Position numbers and translations under genes: made by a program
Part shown: piece by piece, positions 61,707-64,000 of the stretch
How the letters are laid out: each line of letters starts with the position of its first letter
How positions within the stretch are numbered: position 1 is the first letter of the stretch
DNA from: Pseudomonadota bacterium
GTDB taxonomy: Bacteria > Pseudomonadota > Gammaproteobacteria > Steroidobacterales > Steroidobacteraceae
Direction of reading: 5' to 3'
Assembly (NCBI GenBank): GCA_025356815.1
Contig: JANXQL010000088.1
Coordinates: 1-64,000, forward strand
Length of the DNA stretch: 64,000 nucleotides
Notes under the pieces: model-generated
The model's input: the letters and a program-made list of their open reading frames with translations, nothing else
What the model was told of the DNA's origin: nothing
Databases searched by the model: none

Positions 61707-62483
61707 GTGAGCCAGGTCCCGATCCGCCTCGTCCAGTTCACCGACCTGCACCTGTACGGGGATCCCGCGGGGCAACTGCGCGGGGTCGCGACCCTGCCGG
61801 CGCTGCAATCGGCGATCGCCGCCGCGCGCGCGCACCTGGGCGGCTGGGACGCGCTGCTGCTGACTGGCGATCTGGTGCAGGACGACCCGGGTGGCTACGT
61901 CCACGTGCAGCGCCTGTTCGCCGCCTCGCCGACACCGGTGTACTGCCTGCCGGGCAATCACGACGAGATCGAGCCGATGCAGGCGGCGCTGGCTGCGGCA
62001 CCGTTCCAGATCTGTGGCAGCGCCGTCTTCGGTGGCTGGCTGCTGGTGATGCTCGATTCGTACTGCCGCGGCACGGCCTCGGGGCGGATCACGCCCGCGG
62101 AGCTTGCGCGACTGGAGACGACGCTCGCGAAGTACCCGCACCATCACGCGCTGGTCTGCCTGCATCATCATCCCGTGCCCAGCGGCAGCCGCTGGCTGGA
62201 CACGGTGGGGCTGGCCAATCCGGACGCGCTGTTCTCGGCGCTCGACCGCCATGCGAACGTGCGCGGCCTGGTCTGGGGGCACGTACACCAGCTGCATGAC
62301 TCGCTGCGCAACGGCGTGCGGCTGCTCGGCACGCCTGCGACCAGCGCGCAGTTCAAGCCGGCATCCGACCAGTTCGCGATCGACGACCTGCCGCCGGGGT
62401 ACCGCTGGCTGGAACTGCACGCCGATGGCCGCCTCGAGACGGCCGCCTGCTGGCTGGACGCTTCGGCGGGGTCCGTCGCCTAG
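61707..62483 (+). CDS. cpdA: CpdA-type metallophosphoesterase (3',5'-cAMP phosphodiesterase)
   Basis: Class III cyclic nucleotide phosphodiesterase, probably lowering cAMP. The 258-residue product has the five metallophosphoesterase motifs: [34 protein letters not shown] and VWGHVH. The GTPATSAQF block near the end is typical of CpdA. The start is GTG at 61707; a GGA lies just upstream. Its end converges with rubredoxin on a shared CTAG. A link with the CRP-type site near 30240 is plausible but untested. Confidence 0.92.
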   Translation: MSQVPIRLVQFTDLHLYGDPAGQLRGVATLPALQSAIAAARAHLGGWDALLLTGDLVQDDPGGYVHVQRLFAASPTPVYCLPGNHDEIEPMQAALAAAPFQICGSAVFGGWLLVMLDSYCRGTASGRITPAELARLETTLAKYPHHHALVCLHHHPVPSGSRWLDTVGLANPDALFSALDRHANVRGLVWGHVHQLHDSLRNGVRLLGTPATSAQFKPASDQFAIDDLPPGYRWLELHADGRLETAACWLDASAGSVA

Positions 62484-62656
62484 GTCGATTCCATCTCGTA
62501 GTCGTCCTTGCTGGCGCCACAGTCGGGGCAACTCCAGTCCGCCGGGACATCGGCCCAGCGGGTGCCGGGCGGGATGCCGCGTGACGGATCCCCCACCGCC
62601 TCGTCGTAGACATGACCGCAGATCAGGCAGATCCACGTCTTGAATGTGTCAGCCAT
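62480..62656 (-). CDS. Rubredoxin
   Basis: Small redox protein with one Fe(Cys)4 centre. The 58-residue product has C10-L-I-C13-G and C43-P-D-C46-G, the two ligand pairs, with conserved aromatic positions ([25 protein letters not shown]). The start at 62656 fits standard rubredoxins; ATG 62668 would add four residues. It is divergent from hemL across 84 bases. Electron-transfer partners cannot be inferred. Confidence 0.95.
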   Translation of the reverse strand: MADTFKTWICLICGHVYDEAVGDPSRGIPPGTRWADVPADWSCPDCGASKDDYEMEST

Positions 62657-62740
62657 CGTCTTGCCCATCCGTACATTCTCAGCGGCAGACCCATACCTTC
62701 CGCGCGCGTCGCACCGTACACTGCCGCCACGGAGGTCCCC

Positions 62741-64000
62741 GTGTCCAGCAACCGTGAACTTTATCAGGAAGCCTGTCGCTACATCCCCGGTGGCGTGAAC
62801 TCGCCCGTCCGCGCGTTCCGCGGCGTGGGTGGCGAACCGGTGTTTTTCGTCCGCGCCAAGGGGCCGCACGTGTGGTCGGCGGAGGGCAGCCGCTACATCG
62901 ACTACGTCGGCTCGTGGGGCCCGGCCATCCTCGGGCATGCGGACCCCGACGTCGTGCGGGCGGTGCAGGCCGCGGCGGCCGACGGCCTGTCGTTCGGTGC
63001 GCCGACGCCGATCGAGACCGACGTCGCAAGGCTCGTCTGCAAGCTCGTGCCATCGATCGAACTGGTGCGCATGGTCAGTTCCGGCACCGAGGCCACGATG
63101 AGCGCGATCCGCCTCGCGCGCGGCTATACCGGGCGCGACAAGATCATCAAGTTCGAAGGCTGCTACCACGGCCACTCGGACTCGCTGCTGGTCAAGGCGG
63201 GCTCCGGCATGCTGACCATGGGCGTACCGACCTCGCCCGGCGTGCCGGCGGCGATGGCCGCGCACACCATCACCCTCGGCTACAACGACCTTGCGCAGGT
63301 GCGCGAGGCGTTCCGCCTCCAGGGCAGCGAGATCGCCTGCGTGATCGTCGAACCGGTGGCCGGTAACATGAACTGCATCCCGCCCGCCGCGGGCTTCCTC
63401 GAATGCCTGCGCGAGGAATGCACGCGCCACGGCGCCGTGCTGATTTTCGACGAGGTGATGACGGGCTTTCGGGTCGCGCTCGGCGGCGCACAGGCGCTCT
63501 ATGGCATCCGCCCCGACCTGACCACGCTGGGCAAGATCGTCGGCGGCGGCATGCCGGTCGGCGCGTTCGGCGGCCGGCGCGACATCATGGAGCAGATCTC
63601 GCCGCTCGGACCGGTCTACCAGGCAGGTACGCTGTCCGGTAACCCCGTGGCGATGGCGGCCGGGCTCGTCACGCTGCGCGCGCTGGAAGCGCCGGGCTTC
63701 CACGAGCGGCTGCTGGCATCCACCGAGCGGCTGGTCACGGGCCTCGCGGAGGCGGCGCGGGCCGAGGGCGTTGCGCTTGCGACCAACCACGTCTGCGGCA
63801 TGTTCGGCTTCTTCTTCACCGATGCGCCGCGCGTCACCCGTTACGCCGATGCAATGAAGTCGGATGTCGAGCGCTTCAAGCGCTTCTTCCACGCCATGCT
63901 CAAGGAAGGCATCTATCTCGCGCCGTCGGCGTTCGAGGCGGGGTTCATCTCCGCCCTGCACGGCCCTGTGGAGATCGACGCAACCCTCGCCGCCGCGCGG
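62741..64000 (+). CDS. hemL: HemL, glutamate-1-semialdehyde 2,1-aminomutase (3' end outside window)
   Basis: PLP enzyme that converts glutamate-1-semialdehyde to 5-aminolevulinate in the C5 haem pathway. 420 codons are visible with no stop by the window end; about six more residues are expected. The product has [26 protein letters not shown], the active-site region [33 protein letters not shown], the PLP-contact [11 protein letters not shown] and the Schiff-base Lys in [18 protein letters not shown]. The start is GTG at 62741 with GGAGG at 62731-62735. Confidence 0.97.
   Translation, partial: MSSNRELYQEACRYIPGGVNSPVRAFRGVGGEPVFFVRAKGPHVWSAEGSRYIDYVGSWGPAILGHADPDVVRAVQAAAADGLSFGAPTPIETDVARLVCKLVPSIELVRMVSSGTEATMSAIRLARGYTGRDKIIKFEGCYHGHSDSLLVKAGSGMLTMGVPTSPGVPAAMAAHTITLGYNDLAQVREAFRLQGSEIACVIVEPVAGNMNCIPPAAGFLECLREECTRHGAVLIFDEVMTGFRVALGGAQALYGIRPDLTTLGKIVGGGMPVGAFGGRRDIMEQISPLGPVYQAGTLSGNPVAMAAGLVTLRALEAPGFHERLLASTERLVTGLAEAARAEGVALATNHVCGMFGFFFTDAPRVTRYADAMKSDVERFKRFFHAMLKEGIYLAPSAFEAGFISALHGPVEIDATLAAAR

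Overview
The window is a contiguous, very GC-rich (roughly 70 percent by eye) stretch of bacterial chromosome made almost entirely of core genes. It looks like a non-enteric gammaproteobacterium, possibly of the Xanthomonadales/Nevskiales/Steroidobacterales type. The evidence is a tol-pal operon running into queE-queC, a complete dcw cell-division cluster ending in lpxC, a DciA-type helicase-loader gene between lpxC and secA, a petABC bc1 operon followed by sspB, the lptCAB-rpoN-hpf-rapZ block, and metK followed by an SAH riboswitch and ahcY. The MurE DNPR motif indicates meso-diaminopimelate peptidoglycan. I cannot name a genus. I see no insertion sequence, prophage, CRISPR array or tRNA.

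Layout. 1-4744 (+): tolA (3' part), tolB, pal, cpoB, queE, queC. 4757-10539 (-): cobQ, secA and an M23 peptidase. 10971-11279 (+): dciA. 11276-30061 (-): lpxC, then the dcw cluster, read from its promoter as mraZ-rsmH-ftsL-ftsI-murE-murF-mraY-murD-ftsW-murG-murC-murB-ddl-ftsQ-ftsA-ftsZ. Most junctions are 4-base overlaps. A consensus promoter and four 10-bp-phased MraZ boxes precede mraZ. 30298-31584 (-): RNase P RNA and rsmI. 31646-33565 (+): an LpoA-like protein. 33562-37283 (-): a DUF938 methyltransferase, sspB and petCBA. 37469-38632 (+): a DegS-like protease. 38641-40155 (-): murA and ibaG. 40306-46549 (+): kdsD-kdsC-lptC-lptA-lptB-rpoN-hpf-rapZ. 46525-47691 (-): a patatin phospholipase. 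47771-48346 (+): an exported peroxiredoxin. 48366-58657 (-): a VWA/MoxR pair, a penicillin-acylase-family protein, pyk-pgk-gap and tkt. 58791-61497 (+): metK, SAH riboswitch, ahcY. 61707-62483 (+): cpdA. 62480-62656 (-): rubredoxin. 62741-64000 (+): hemL (3' end missing).

Most of the window serves envelope biogenesis: peptidoglycan precursors and septation, lipid A (lpxC), Kdo (kdsDC), the LPS bridge (lptCAB), Tol-Pal constriction, protein export (secA), and envelope stress and synthase control (DegS-like, LpoA-like). The rest is energy and one-carbon metabolism (bc1 complex, lower glycolysis, SAM cycle).

The most unusual item is SecA. It is about 150 residues longer than typical, with a roughly 100-residue insertion in the preprotein cross-linking domain that reads as a PDZ fold in circularly permuted order. 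It also carries two tandem C-terminal zinc-binding SEC-C motifs. Secondary points are a perfect CRP-type palindrome between rnpB and mraZ, an LpoA homologue with no lipobox cysteine, a CpoB homologue that does have a lipobox, and three convergent gene pairs that end on one shared palindromic CTAG.
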